This document shows positions 19,559 to 30,519 of a stretch of 32,366 nt of DNA, one piece after another (the first letter of the stretch is position 1; the number at the start of each line of letters is the position of its first letter). A program made the position numbers and the translations under genes. The DNA is taken from contig BFEA01000069.1 of assembly GCA_003427395.1 (NCBI GenBank), forward strand, positions 648,756 through 681,121, read 5' to 3'. The stretch comes from Chara braunii (Eukaryota > Streptophyta > Charophyceae > Charales > Characeae). The notes below the pieces were generated by a model, which worked only from the letters and a program-made list of their open reading frames with translations, ran no database searches and was not told the origin of the DNA.

Positions 19559-20203
19559 CCCCTTCCCCAAAGGCTGAGACGCCAGATACGACCTGTGCGC
19601 ACCATTTGCACCATTGTCCCTAAAACTTGCCACAGGAGATCTCAGTTCCGACCTGGGACTCCACTCCCACTTTCCTAAAATCCTTCGCACACCCCCTTTT
19701 TCGCACTTCCGGGCCCCCATCCCATTCCGATCAGGAAGTCGCGCTGGGCGTGAGGTTAGGGCGTCACAGTGCACCCTCATGAAGGCCTGTAGTAGCATGC
19801 TCATATTCATACATACCTAGCTCCTGAAGTCACCGTGCAATCGGCCTTGCACAGCGTCTGCTTCAATCGGAGCTGAGCAAGGGGTAGAGGTCTCTCCTTA
19901 GCCCGAGTGTCTGCAACCGCTGTCTGGTCAGGTCACCACACCAAGATGGTGATGGGTGATGATCCTGGGTGGGGGTGCACCAGGGCAAACAGATGAGAGG
20001 AAGGGTGGGTGGGGTCTTCAGAGGGGTTCATCTGGCCAAGCGAGTGGCCCATTACTGTGGGTGACTGTCATCTGTCCAGTATCCCACCTCTAAGGGAAAA
20101 GAAAAAAGAGAGAAGAATGTGACTTGGGAATATAGTAGTGAATGGTTGCGTTCAGGGGCCGAGTCCCGCCGAGTCCCAGTAGCAGCGTCGACTTTCCTCA
20201 TCA
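19559..20203. other. No gene seen
   Basis: 3' flank of the open frame. 19880-19980 is G-rich with GATGGTGATGGGTGATGATCC. No clear RNA gene or coding frame. Confidence 0.45.
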
Positions 20204-20292
20204 CCCGAATCTGGACATTTTTGTGGAGAGCTGCAGTCCAGGAAACTCAACCCAATTTTCTGCACGCATCCACAAACACATCCAGATTCGGG
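20204..20292. mobile_element. Foldback element, family F1 copy 1 (89 bp)
   Basis: CCCGAATCTGGA...TTTGTGGA pairs with TCCACAAACACATCCAGATTCGGG at the right end: about 24 bp with four mismatches. It is followed by CAGTGGGACTTGGCCC at about 20316-20331, also like the sequence after copy 2. MITE-like, no coding capacity. Confidence 0.65.
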
Positions 20293-21123
20293 CGTTGAGA
20301 AAAAACAACTCTTCCAGTGGGACTTGGCCCGTGGTCAGAATGTGTAAAACAGAAGCAAGGTGAAGATTGAGGGCCTCATCATACCACTGTCGAAACCTGC
20401 ATGAAACCTGCATATAACTACGAATAGCAACGGATGCATCTTACCACTTTTCTATGGAAGATGCATTCTTTCTCTTTTCTTTTGGACTGTGGTGTGCCCC
20501 TGAAGGAAAAGCATGATCAAACGTGCGAGAGGAGGTACGGACATGGAAACATGACGGAGAGAAGGAGAAGTAGCGCACACAGAAAACCTTCGAGGCAAAT
20601 ATGCGAGACATGCACTTAGGGCCTTCCCAGACAGACAGATGTGTCCAGATGCATTTAGAATGTTGGCCGATGGCGAGTAGTGCAACTAGGTCCTTAAAGT
20701 TATATATAATGAAGAGCCAAACACTCAGTGCCATGCTGGCCGTTGTTCCTAGTACCCTACCATCATTTCAAACCCCGCCCCCCCCCAGTGGGCCTCCTTT
20801 TTTTTTCGTTTTTTTTTTTTTTTGTTNTGGTTTAAACGGGCCCAGTGCCCAAGTGCCCAAGGCTGATATTACGAATAAGAAGCTGTGTAATTGTATTTTA
20901 AATGTACTTTACAGGGACGCTGGACCCAATTTCCAGCAGGTGTTGCTCCTCACCAATAGACGGAGCCTCCCCGGCACAACTAGTGGTGTCTGATCATATC
21001 AGCACCCCTAGTAGCCGCTCGGGCTGTTTCTTTCAAAAAAAAAAACAAAAAAAACAACAACGAATAAGACTATTGAGGCCAGGGTCCTCACAGTCTACCC
21101 AGAGAGACCGAACCCAAAGTCTA
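20293..21123. other. Repeat debris, no gene seen
   Basis: 20434-20680 contains A/G-rich frames without motifs. 20797-20823 is poly-T. 20834-20850 is the minus-strand GGGCACTGGGCCCGTTT ending. 20916-20940 matches 16029-16053. 21037-21060 is A-rich. Confidence 0.45.
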
Positions 21124-21228
21124 CCGGGGGCAAGGTCCCACTTGCGCAAATTAGGAGATTTGGGCCATTGATCTTTGCTATCTACAGACAGTATCTCTTA
21201 ATTCGTGTAAGTGGGACCTAGCCCCCGG
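21124..21228. mobile_element. Foldback element, family F2 (105 bp)
   Basis: CCGGGGGCAAGGTCCCACTT (21124-21143) is repeated inverted at 21209-21228 with one mismatch. Pairing continues inward to about 37 bp with roughly five mismatches. The loop is about 30 nt. The motif AGTGGGACCTNGCCCC also follows the F1 copies. Confidence 0.75.
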
Positions 21229-21373
21229 AGTGACCGAACCGAAAATGCTGAGCAGGCCCAGATAAACTGAAGCTGGATACATTCAGGTGACTTGGTTACA
21301 CCCGGGTTGTTTGTTGAGGATTCCGAAAAAAAAATTAAAAAAAATTGCTGAGAACCGGTCTCAGCATCCCTCA

Positions 21374-21374
21374 T

Positions 21375-21408
<34 letters not shown>

Positions 21409-21409
21409 G
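21374..21409. repeat. (GAT)n microsatellite
   Basis: About ten GAT units. It lies directly left of the next foldback element. Confidence 0.9.
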
Positions 21410-21410
21410 A

Positions 21411-21514
21411 TGCACTACTCTCCAAATGTGCAAAATGAGAATGAATCATCCCCTAGCACATGGAAAGATGCACCCCCGTATTTTTTGTCTGTTGTGCATG
21501 TGGAGAGTAGTGCA
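21411..21514. mobile_element. Foldback element, family F3 (104 bp)
   Basis: TGCACTACTCTCCAAATGTGCA (21411-21432) pairs with TGCATGTGGAGAGTAGTGCA (21495-21514). A diverged relative lies at about 15790-15860. MITE-like. Confidence 0.65.
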
Positions 21515-21598
21515 GCGAGGCCCAGTGACACGGCTCTGCATTCGGAGTGTGGGCTGCATTGGTCGCTCTCGAGTAACATTTCTGAGGGCATACTCTCA

Positions 21599-21710
21599 CT
21601 ACCTTCTTCCCCCCAATACAACTTACGGTCATTATAGCTGTATTTGAGCCCCCTTTCAGTCTAGATACAGCTATAATGACCGTACGTTGTATTGGGGGGA
21701 AAGAAGGTAG
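21599..21710. mobile_element. Near-perfect foldback, 45-46 bp arms (112 bp)
   Basis: The left arm 21599-21643 and the right arm 21665-21710 are reverse complements except for one mismatch and one extra base. The loop is 21 nt (21644-21664). A second small hairpin, GACTTTTC-TGG-GAAAAGTC, abuts it at 21711-21729. The high arm identity suggests a recent origin. It could be a MITE or a small-RNA precursor. Confidence 0.85.
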
Positions 21711-21961
21711 GACTTTTCTGGGAAAAGTCATAAGACCTCCCCGCTACGAAGCCTTTGTATCCCTTTTTTTTTTTTTTCTTTTTTTCTTTTTTTTTGTATC
21801 CATTTCGCCCCAATCACTTTCGGAGTCATTTTTGTACCCCGCAAAAACACTTTCCCGCCATTTTGCACCCTGGTAAAAACACTTTCCCGCCATTTTTACA
21901 CAGCCGCTGTTACCTGCCCAGCCAGGGCCTAGGTCCCATCAGGGAAGAAGAATGGATTTAG

Positions 21962-22055
21962 CTCCTGAATCTGGATGTGCTTTAAGAAGAAATGCAGAAA
22001 ATCTGTTCAATCTCGAATTTCTGCGCTCTTCCAGGAACACGTCTAGATTCGGGGG
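21962..22055. mobile_element. Foldback element, family F1 copy 2 (94 bp)
   Basis: The left arm begins CTCCTGAATCTGGATGTG and pairs with the right-end CACGTCTAGATTCGGGGG. Pairing extends into AGAAATGCAGAAAAT versus AATTTCTGCGCTCTT, about 40 bp per arm with many mismatches. It is older than the 21599 element. Confidence 0.6.
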
Positions 22056-22099
22056 TTCAATCCAATCCATGTTGCTAGTGGGACCTCGCCCCAGGGTGC

Positions 22100-22499
22100 A
22101 AAAATGACACCAAAAGTGATTTTGGACCTGGGACACTTTTTTCCCCAGTTGGGGGGAGGAGGGAGAATAGCGTCCGGCGCGGAGCGCTCAGCCGCTGCGT
22201 TACCGGTCCAGGAGGACCGGTCTTGCCTGCCACCACTACGGCACGAAGCCGTGCGAAGTGGCCATCGACCACCATCCCACCCAGCAACCATAGCTGGGTC
22301 AACTCACCTTCCTGAAGGTCGGGGGGACATGGAGGCGAGAAGGCGAGTCAGACATGGATCGACAGAACTCCTTAATGCGTTCTATGTGCACACGGACAGG
22401 CGATCAGCGCCCTGTCCCCAATGAGCTCCACCAAACCTAGGACAACCGAGCTTTGCTGACCGAGGCCCCGATCTAGGGCAGGAAACTGACGATTAGCGA
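22100..22499. other. GC-richer stretch with small hairpins, no gene accepted
   Basis: Contains ACCGGTCC-AGGA-GGACCGGT (22202-22221, perfect) and ACGGC-ACGAA-GCCGT just downstream. Frames on both strands lack motifs. It could belong to the 5' end of the LINE or to flanking DNA. Confidence 0.4.
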
Positions 22500-23098
22500 A
22501 GGCGCGCCCCTGCATGTGCTTTCACACACAGGTATCGCTTCTTCGTTGTCTACCTACTTCTTCACCACCAGGTTCACCTACCCAGCTTACGATTCCCCAA
22601 TGACTTCTCTACCCCAGTTGATCTTCCCGTTGACCACCATCGAACACTGAACTTCTCCCCCTACTTCGTGAAAGTGAGGTCGTCTCGGTCGATATACCTT
22701 GTCCCTCCTGTCCTTCTCTGTTTCCACAGTCCTCTTACACACCCCTATCCCGACCAGTTACACCTTCTTCGACTACCTGACCTCTACCACCCCCGCCAGC
22801 GTTCCCCTACGGTCTTCATCCACCCCCCAGTTACTCATCCTATTTTCACCTGCTCGAGGCACCTTTCTGCTGCGTAAAACCTATCTAGGCTTCGATACTT
22901 CTCCAGTTACACCGGCGGAGCGCCAGCCAACAACTCACGTTCGTCCCACTCCTCCGATTTCGCAATCATCGTGATCATACCCCCTCTTCCCCCTGTTGCC
23001 CTCCCTATTCGAAATTCGCCTGACGACCGATTCCGATCGCACCCCCCGTCCCCACCCTCTCCACAATCTCCCTTTCGAATCCCCCCCCGACAACCAAC
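22500..23098 (+). promoter_or_regulatory. Probable LINE 5' UTR
   Basis: C/T-rich on the plus strand with few purine runs, and continuous in composition with ORF1. The short plus frames inside (22668-22877, 22699-22974) are Ser/Pro/Thr-rich and follow from composition. The context before the ORF1 start is CCAACATGG. Confidence 0.4.
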
Positions 23099-25688
23099 AT
23101 GGCATCACATGCACCTGCTTCAGCACCAAGTGCACCCCCCCCGGCAATCCCAACACCGGGAGCGGCAGCCCCAACGGCCCCACCCTTAGACCTATCACGC
23201 ATCCGCACACTGCTCGATAGCTGTTTTGACGACGGCCTGTTCCTGGAAACTCCCTTCCCTCATGGTGAGGTCGAGGTCGTGGACGGGATAGGTTATCTCA
23301 ATATCAGCGAGGAGCTCGACACAGCTACCGTAGCCTGGCTGAAAGAGAGAACCGTCATCATCATCTTTGACACGCGGGCAGCCACCTTCTCGATAGCACA
23401 AAGGGAACAATTCATACGTATTTATGAGGATGTGTGGTTTCAGGATCCTAACTTCAACCCCTCCCTCAAGCGAGGACGCACACACGGAGAGGGCCCAAAC
23501 GTTATGTCCTATGTCGCACGGACACAGCAAATTGCCCAAAGGATGATCTCCAAGGGCCACGATTTCATCCCATCGAGGGATGGCCCGGTCAAAGTCAGCT
23601 TCAGGCCATGGATGACCCAGCAGGAACTAGACCAGGTCAGGCAAGCTGACTCAGCAGCGAAATATCGAATCATAGCCCTAAGAGTTCCACTTGGAGCTAT
23701 GTTCTCACTACGAAATGCAGTCCAGAGGCTTATGGGCCCTATTTTGTATATGCATCCCCCTGATAGAAGGGAGGACGAACCACGATTAGGCAACGTGAAA
23801 ATTGACTGTGACCCCTCCGTCCGGGACACATTCATGGAAAAGGTTGTCCTGCGTAGACCCACGGGCCAGCCCATGGAGATCCAATTTGCTAATCAGGACA
23901 CTATTTTCTGTCAAAAATGCCTATGGTGGTTCCACGATGAATTCGATCCCGAATGTCCGCGCTTCCCTGAACCAATGCCTGTTGGCAGAAGGTCGAGGGG
24001 CCGGCGTAGAAATTGAGACCAGAGAGGGGGCAGAGGCCCTCCCCTTCCTCCCCGAACAGCACCTTCATCTGTCGCACCAAGACCCCAACCATTCAGACAA
24101 TTTCCCCACCCTCCACCACCCCAGCCTGTTCAGCCCCACATGCTTCAACCCTCCCCTCGTCCGCTTACCCCCACCTCCTCCATCATTCCCCCAAACGCAT
24201 CACCGGCCCTTGGTTTACTCCTACCGCCCCCAGCTTCTATTGGACATCCTGTGCCCGCCGCACCATATCCTCCCTTCCATGGATCCTCCACCCAAGGAGC
24301 GCTTGTGCCCTGCCTGCCGCAGCAGTCAACATCCAACTACCATCCTCAACCAAGTCCCTTCCCTACAACCCAGGCTCCTTCCCTCCTCCCTCCTCCCTCC
24401 TCCTGGGCTTACATCGCTTCCTAGCTCCCAGCCGGTGTATGGTTCTTCTTCCATCTTCTTGAGATCCCCCCCCCTTGTTTCTTTGGCCCGACCCTCCCCC
24501 CCTCCTCCTCTGCAACTAGGAGCGCCAATACGCCCCCAGCCTGTTCGGCCCCCTAACCCTATAGTCACACAGTTGATTCTCTCTATCTCTACGTTCCCAC
24601 CCGCAGATCCTTCTGCAGCCAGCCTCACCGCACAACACCATGTCTGCACCGTCCAGCCACTCATCACCCATGCCCCTTTACAATACCGGACCACCTATCT
24701 CAACCCAACCTTCGTCCCACAACCCTCCACCATCACCACAACCAGCACAAACCCCTTTGAAAGAGCGCAGACACAGGCAGGGGCGCACCTTCTAAGTGAA
24801 GAGCAAGGTCAGTTGGCAGCGCAACAATTCTTTTCTCATTCCAACAACGATGCGGCCATGCGGGATCCAAGGCTCCAGCTCCGTACACCACTGAAGCAAC
24901 GAAGGATGAACGAGGACGGTGAAGGACAGGTCATGCAGTAAGAAGAAGAGACAGACATCGATTTTTACTCAGTCTCTCCGACACAACAGGCCGAGCCCAC
25001 AACCGGTCCATCCAATGCAGCAGCGCAACCGGTGCCAGCCCAAGCTTGCTCTTTGAACGCGCAACCTTCTGGAAGTAAGGCAGTGCAACCTGGGATTAGG
25101 CACCAACTAGTCCTCCTCTGCTTCATGCTTACTCCGCAGGGTACCAAATTCATGGCCCAAAGAACGGAGAAGGGCCTTCTTGCAATTCCCACTGTCCGTG
25201 TAAGCGCCTCCCCAACCAGCAAGGAAGCGGTCAAAGCTGTAGCAGCAACATTTATTGCAGACAGGTTCCCCTTTCGGCTTGTCCCAGGCATCCGCATTGG
25301 CCGGAAAACTGTTGCTGCTGTAGCCGGTGGCAGCTGGCATTTCTCAATCGGAGTCTTGGGCGCAAAGGTGGTTTTAGACAGAGCAGCGCTACTTGCCGCT
25401 CAAGGCATCGTCTGGCTGCCTTCTACCTGGCTCGCATCAGCATCTAATGCCGAGCTGCAGGAAACCTTTCTGACCGAGGACGTCAACGCTAAGTTGGTTG
25501 CAGAGTTTTGTATATCGCTGGCAACGGACAAGCAGCCCCATGCAGCTGGTTTCAGGAATTTGCTCCTGGCACCATGGGGGGCCCCACCGGACGCAGAAGC
25601 AACTCGAAGATCCAGACCTACTAGACAGTCAATGGAAGATCTGCAGCGCATCCAAACCATCAATGCTCAAGATTCAGGTCATGTCTAG
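23099..25688 (+). pseudogene. LINE ORF1 (gag-like RNA-binding protein), broken
   Basis: Residues 1-305 are open. After a low-complexity Ala/Pro start, residues 80-260 look like the globular part of plant LINE/retroelement gag proteins (VKVSFRPWMT, then IIALRVPLGAMFSL). Then comes CQKC-x4-H-x6-C (C271, C274, H279, C286), a zinc-knuckle-like motif with a long last spacer, and a basic tail. TGA at 24014 interrupts. The same frame continues with an RGG-like Pro-rich stretch to about 24400. After that the convincing frame is one base over, probably from slippage in the CCTCCCTC tract at 24384-24410. That frame has one more stop (TAA 24939) and ends TAG at 25686. The C-terminal domain (25032-25688) is well composed but unrecognised. 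About 860 codons in all. Confidence 0.7.
25681..25688 (+). promoter_or_regulatory. ORF1 stop / ORF2 start overlap
   Basis: ATGTCTAG: the ATG opens ORF2 and the TAG closes ORF1, in different frames. An 8-base overlap like this fits reinitiation after termination as the way ORF2 is translated. The mechanism is inferred, the overlap is seen. Confidence 0.7.
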
Positions 25689-28600
25689 CCTCAAAATTGC
25701 CACTTGGAACGTGAGGGGCCTGGGGGATTCCAATGGCAGGGAGAAAAAGTCCCGCCTCAAGACTTGGGTGCACGACCAGCGGATTCAGATCGCGCTATTG
25801 CAAGAGACTAAGTTGGACGAAGGGAAAATTCAGCAGAACAATGCCTGGTGGAAGGGGCCCCAACTCTGGGCGCCAGCCAATGGTACTAAAGGAGGTTGTG
25901 CAATCCTGTTGCACCGTAACCTCGAGGCGGAACTCATCGATCAAGATGTGGACATCTGGGGCCAATGGGCCTGGATCCAACTCCGCCTGGGAATGAAGAT
26001 ATGAACCATTATGACGATCTATGCACCATCAGAGCCCGCTGAGCGGCGCTCTTTTTTGGAAGAACTCCCGACCATTGTTCCAGACGTGGATAACTTAGTC
26101 CTTGCGGGCGATTTCAACCTTACCTTGGTACCGGGACTGGACTCTCCCGACGTGGCCCCAAGGAAGGCGGATGCCATTATGCTAGCAAACTTTATGATGG
26201 AGCGGGGTCTTGCTGATGCCTTTAGAATCACGCATCCCACTGCCTCAGGATATACATGGTTCTCGGCGCAGAGGCAGGGTAACAGGCCACCACCGAAAAG
26301 AAGGCTTGATCTCTTACTCGCCAAAGGGGCATCTTGGGAGACCCTCACCACCATAGGTTGTACCATCGAATCGATGTTTGACCATCGACCTCTTATTGCC
26401 TCCTTTGAGCTCGCGGACCAGCTGGTTCGTGGACCAGGAACCTTTAGGCTTAACACAGATCTGTTAAACGTCCCGGGGGTTACAGATTGGGTGGCAGAGC
26501 ACTGGAGTTTTTGGCAGCAACTCAAGCACGATTTCCAGACTGAAGAAGAGTAGCTGCAGACTGGATTCAGGGTGGTCACTCGAGCATTAGATGTCTTCTC
26601 CCGCATGCAGGCTTAGGGGCGAAGACAACAGGAGGACGAATGCAGGCGAATGATCGAGGAGGCAGAGTATGAACTGGAGAATGCCCCGTTGGCGGAGATG
26701 TACTGGCAGCACAGAAGGGATCGATGGTTGCAGAAGCTGGAGGATATGCAGATTGAACAGCAGGTGCTCTGGGCCAAGCAAGCACAGGAAAAGGGGATGA
26801 TCATTGCGGACCGTATGACAAAGGAAACCTTTCAACGGATCTGTCCGCCTCGGGCTCACTCCTTGATGAGGGAGTTGCAGCATCCCTTCTTCCCAGAAGC
26901 TGATATAGCAAGGGACTCATCTGCAATCGGTGAATACGCGCTCACTTATTTTAGCGATATTCTCAATTGAAGGCGCCAACCCGATCAGTCACTGCAACAG
27001 TTAAGGGAAGAGGATGACTTGTGGCGGTACACAACTGTGAAACTTGCAGCAGAAGCCAGACACAGACTAGAGCAGCCTATTACCTTGGAGGAGCTGCGTG
27101 AGGCAATGCTGCACATGGCTCGAGGCAAGAGCCCTGGTTCAGATGGGCTTCCCGTTGAGTTTTACGAGGCAGCTTGGGACCAGATCGGACCAATCCTGTT
27201 GGACCATTACAATAGAATTTTGGAGGGCGCCACGCTCGCGGAAGACATGAAATTGGGTATCATTACCCTTATTTACAAAAAGGGCGACAAGTGTAACATC
27301 CGCAATTGGCGGCCCATCTCTAGATTGAACGCTTCCTATAAGATATTGGCAAAGCTTCTCGCAAGAAGGCTGGCCCCATACTTGCCACATTTGGTACACA
27401 CCGATCAAGGCGCCTTCGTGCAAGGGCGCTCGATAGCAGAAAATATCTTGATGGCAATTGGGGCGCTGAAAGTCGTTCAGAGAGAGAAAAGACAGGTGTT
27501 GGTCGCCATGCTGGACCTGGAGAAGGCCTACGACTGGGTGAATTGGTTGTTTGTCCCGGCAACGCTGGAACACATGGGATTTGGACCGAAGTACTGCAAA
27601 TGGGTAAAGGAGTTGTACGCTGGCTCCACTGCCATGGTTAACGTGAATGGCTTCCTTTCTCCGGCATTCTCACTTACACGCTCTCTACGTCAAGGATGTC
27701 CGCTGACGTCCCTCCTCTTTGCCTTGCAGATGGAGGTTGCGCTGAACACCTTTCGTGCCTCTCAGCAGGTCTAAAGTCTGGACCTAGGAGGTGAAGATTC
27801 TGTACTTACCGGCGCCATTGCAGATGACTTGCTGCTAATCATGGAGGCTACGCCTGATTCTATGGGCGAAGCTAAGGCCCTGTTGGATAGATATGCCTCG
27901 CTGTCGGAGGCACGAGTCAACTGGGGAAAATCCGTGTATTTCCTCCCAGTAGACTACGATATCACAGGGCAGGACTGGGGAATGAAGAGAATCCCCCCTA
28001 ATCTCTCCGAGCGCTATTTAGGCGTCCAGGTCTCTTTAACGAATGCGGGACCGAGGCAACACTCTATCCTCCAGGCTAAGACAGAGGCCTGCATCCACCG
28101 GTGTAGAGTTGCAGTGGGACTGTCGCTATTGGGGCGAGCTCTATTGATTAACTCAGCTGTCTTCGCCCAACTTTGGTTCATTGCCGCCGTCTGTTTGTTA
28201 TCCAAGCCCACCGTCCGACAGTTGACCCCTGACGCTGCGCGGTACCTCTGGAACCCCACTGCGCAGGAAGGGCAGGGTTACATCTCAAAATGTGCTTGGA
28301 ACAAAGTTACAACAGTCAAGAGGGAAGGTGGACTGGGAGTTATCGATCCCAGGAGCCAGAACCTGGCGCTGCTCACCAAGTGGCTTCACAAAGCCACTAC
28401 TCAAGTCGAAAGAAGGAGTTGGTTAATCATCCTTGAATACATCTTCCAACAGAGTCTCTCCCTTAGCCGCAGAGAGGATGTCTGGCTCTGTGTTTTCATG
28501 GAGTCCTATCAACGACGACTGCCGAACTCATCGATCGCAGCAGCTTGCTGGACAGCATGGCGTGCCCTCCTCCCTTCGGGTAGGAAGGACCCGGGAACGA

Positions 28601-29823
28601 GGGAAGAGATTCTCCTGCAACCCCTTTTCGACAACCCAGCCATCTGCAGCGATCAGGGTCTCCCTTTCCACGCAACCTCGACACCAGGCAACTTCGGGAG
28701 ACGGTGGGTAGAGAAAGGAGTAGCCAAAATTGGCGATCTATGGGACAAAGAGAGTAAGGATTGGATACCTGTCCAGCAGCTCAAACGGAAGTTGGGCCGA
28801 CTCCAATTGATCACTGAGAGAAGACAGAGTTTGCAAATGGCTATACCTCAACACTGGATGGACTTGCTGCGTTCCCGGGACCCGATTGAAGGGGAATGGT
28901 ACCTGCACGCGGACGTCATCAGAGACGCAGAATCAGGGGAAGTCCTACGAGTCATGGAGCAGCTAGACACCGACACTTGGCGGGCAGAGAGTTGGAAGCT
29001 GTCCCAGGGAGAACCCCCAACTAACATCCTCAGCTTGGAGGGGGAAGTTGCTCTTCGCTCAGACCAGAAACTCCACCTGCTTCGTGTGCATACTGAGGAT
29101 AAAGGCCTCACCACCTCACACCAGCTGCTGATGCAGGGTCGCCCACTGAATTCACTCAGAATCGATCCTCAAGCCTTCTATTGCAGGGCCCCAGTGTCAC
29201 AACCTTCTACAGGCAGAGATCTCCAAATCTTGTGGGCGCAACTTCCAGTTCTCCCATCGCAGAAGCTGGCTGGCCTTTCTTGGCTCCTCTCACATGGCGC
29301 TATCCCCAGTGCAGAATGGCTTTTTGAGAAGGGCATGGACATTGACACGAAATGCCAGCGCTGTGGGAGAACCCATGAGGAATCTTTGGAGCACCTTTTC
29401 TGGGACTGCCCTGCTTCTCGAAGGATCTGGCAGTGGTGGGAAAGGCATTGGCTCAACTTTGTGGGTGATCTTCTGAAGTGGGACAAAACCTGGGCAATAC
29501 ATGGTCGCATTCCACCCACATGGTTTAAGAAGGTGGGGAGAAGCTACGTGGCGCAGGCGATACGATAGATACTCCTCTGGGTCATATGGGAGGATAGAAA
29601 CAGCATTCTCTTCCGGCAGCAGTGGACATCTGATGTGGCACTCATCCGCAATATCAAGTCCTGGATTCGAACCATGATCAGGGTAGACTGGATACGAAGG
29701 GCAGCCCGCGGCCATAATCCCAGGGGCAGGCATTGGTTTCTTGTTACTTGGGCAAGAGACAACAAGCTTGCTGCAGTCACTCATGCGGGCAGACTTCAAA
29801 TCTCTCCACGGCTCGCAAGTTAA
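25681..29823 (+). pseudogene. LINE ORF2 (endonuclease + reverse transcriptase), six in-frame stops
   Basis: One frame of 1380 codons, stop TAA at 29821. The endonuclease (about residues 4-240) keeps WNVRGL (N10), QETK (E42), GDFN (D144, N146), a later RLDLLL and DHRPL (D234, H235). The RT (about 500-760) shows GIITLIYKKGD (from G526), NWRPIS, LDLEKAYDWVNW (D612), RQGCPLTSLLF and IADD (D715, D716), where F/YADD is usual. Near the end is zf-RVT, CQRC...EHLFWDC (C1225, C1228, H1238, C1243). Stops lie at codons 108 (TGA), 291 (TAG), 312 (TAG), 430 (TGA), 698 (TAA) and 1296 (TAG), with no frameshift. The start overlaps the ORF1 stop. In life the protein nicks target DNA and copies its own RNA there. 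Confidence 0.9.
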
Positions 29824-30515
29824 CTCTTTTCCCTTTTCCCTCCCTCTTCCTTCTCTTTTCCTACCCCTCTCACCTCTTTCCTGTCCTTAGTCATCTCTCC
29901 GGACGAACCAGGGTACTCGGTTCCGTTGGTGGTCGCAGTAGGCCACATTGGGTGGTGGGGCGAGGAGAGTGCCCAGTCTAGCTACAGGAGCCTAATTACT
30001 CCTCTCGGCTGCTGCTAGGTTGAGGTCAGGCCGTTGGTAGGCCTGTGTATTGGGTCTTGGTAGTGGTAGATTTTAGACAGCATAGTCTACTGTAGCATCC
30101 CGTAGTGTATTCTGTAGTACCTCTTGTAGCACACTCTAGTTCCTATTAGCACAATGTAGTTCATAGCAACCTTAGGAGCCCTCCCCGCCCTTCTCTTGTC
30201 CATTAGCTGTTTTCTCTCCAATCGCTCACCTGTCCTGCCACCATTCCCCGCTCTTTCCTGCTTCCTCCCTTCCTCCTCCCTTCCTCCTCCCTTCCTTTAC
30301 ACTCAAGTAGGGATCAATGCTTTTCCAAACTGGTAGATCAGGCCTGTGTCCCTGATAGGATGGTCACATAGGATAAGTTGAACAACAGTCTTTTGTGCCT
30401 TAGTTTTTTCAGGTGTCCTAAAGCTAAACCGGCTGAGGCTGCCGGGATAACTCCGGGTTGAATTGTGAGGACCCCGGCCCCCTTTATGGATTTTGGAATA
30501 TAAATTTGAGCGGTT

Positions 30516-30519
<4 letters not shown>
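29824..30519 (+). other. LINE 3' UTR
   Basis: Non-coding. It contains a 12-bp repeat of CCTTCCTCCTCC type (about 30261-30296) and a string of TAG-rich words (GTAGCATCCCGTAGTG and others at 30085-30175). It ends TGTTT before the A run. Confidence 0.6.

Noticed and set aside
19870-19985. 5S rRNA-like words (GATGGGTGATGATCCTGGG)
   Set aside because: Only a short stretch resembles the 5S 3' half. The rest does not align, so it is probably chance.
23195-29799. Minus-strand frames inside the LINE (for example 26019-26606)
   Set aside because: Shadows of the plus-strand ORF1 and ORF2, with no motif of their own.
25681-29823. A variant genetic code reading TAA/TAG/TGA as amino acids
   Set aside because: All three stop codons would need reassignment, while the host protease exon and the 191-codon frame have none inside. 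Deamination of a dead LINE is simpler.
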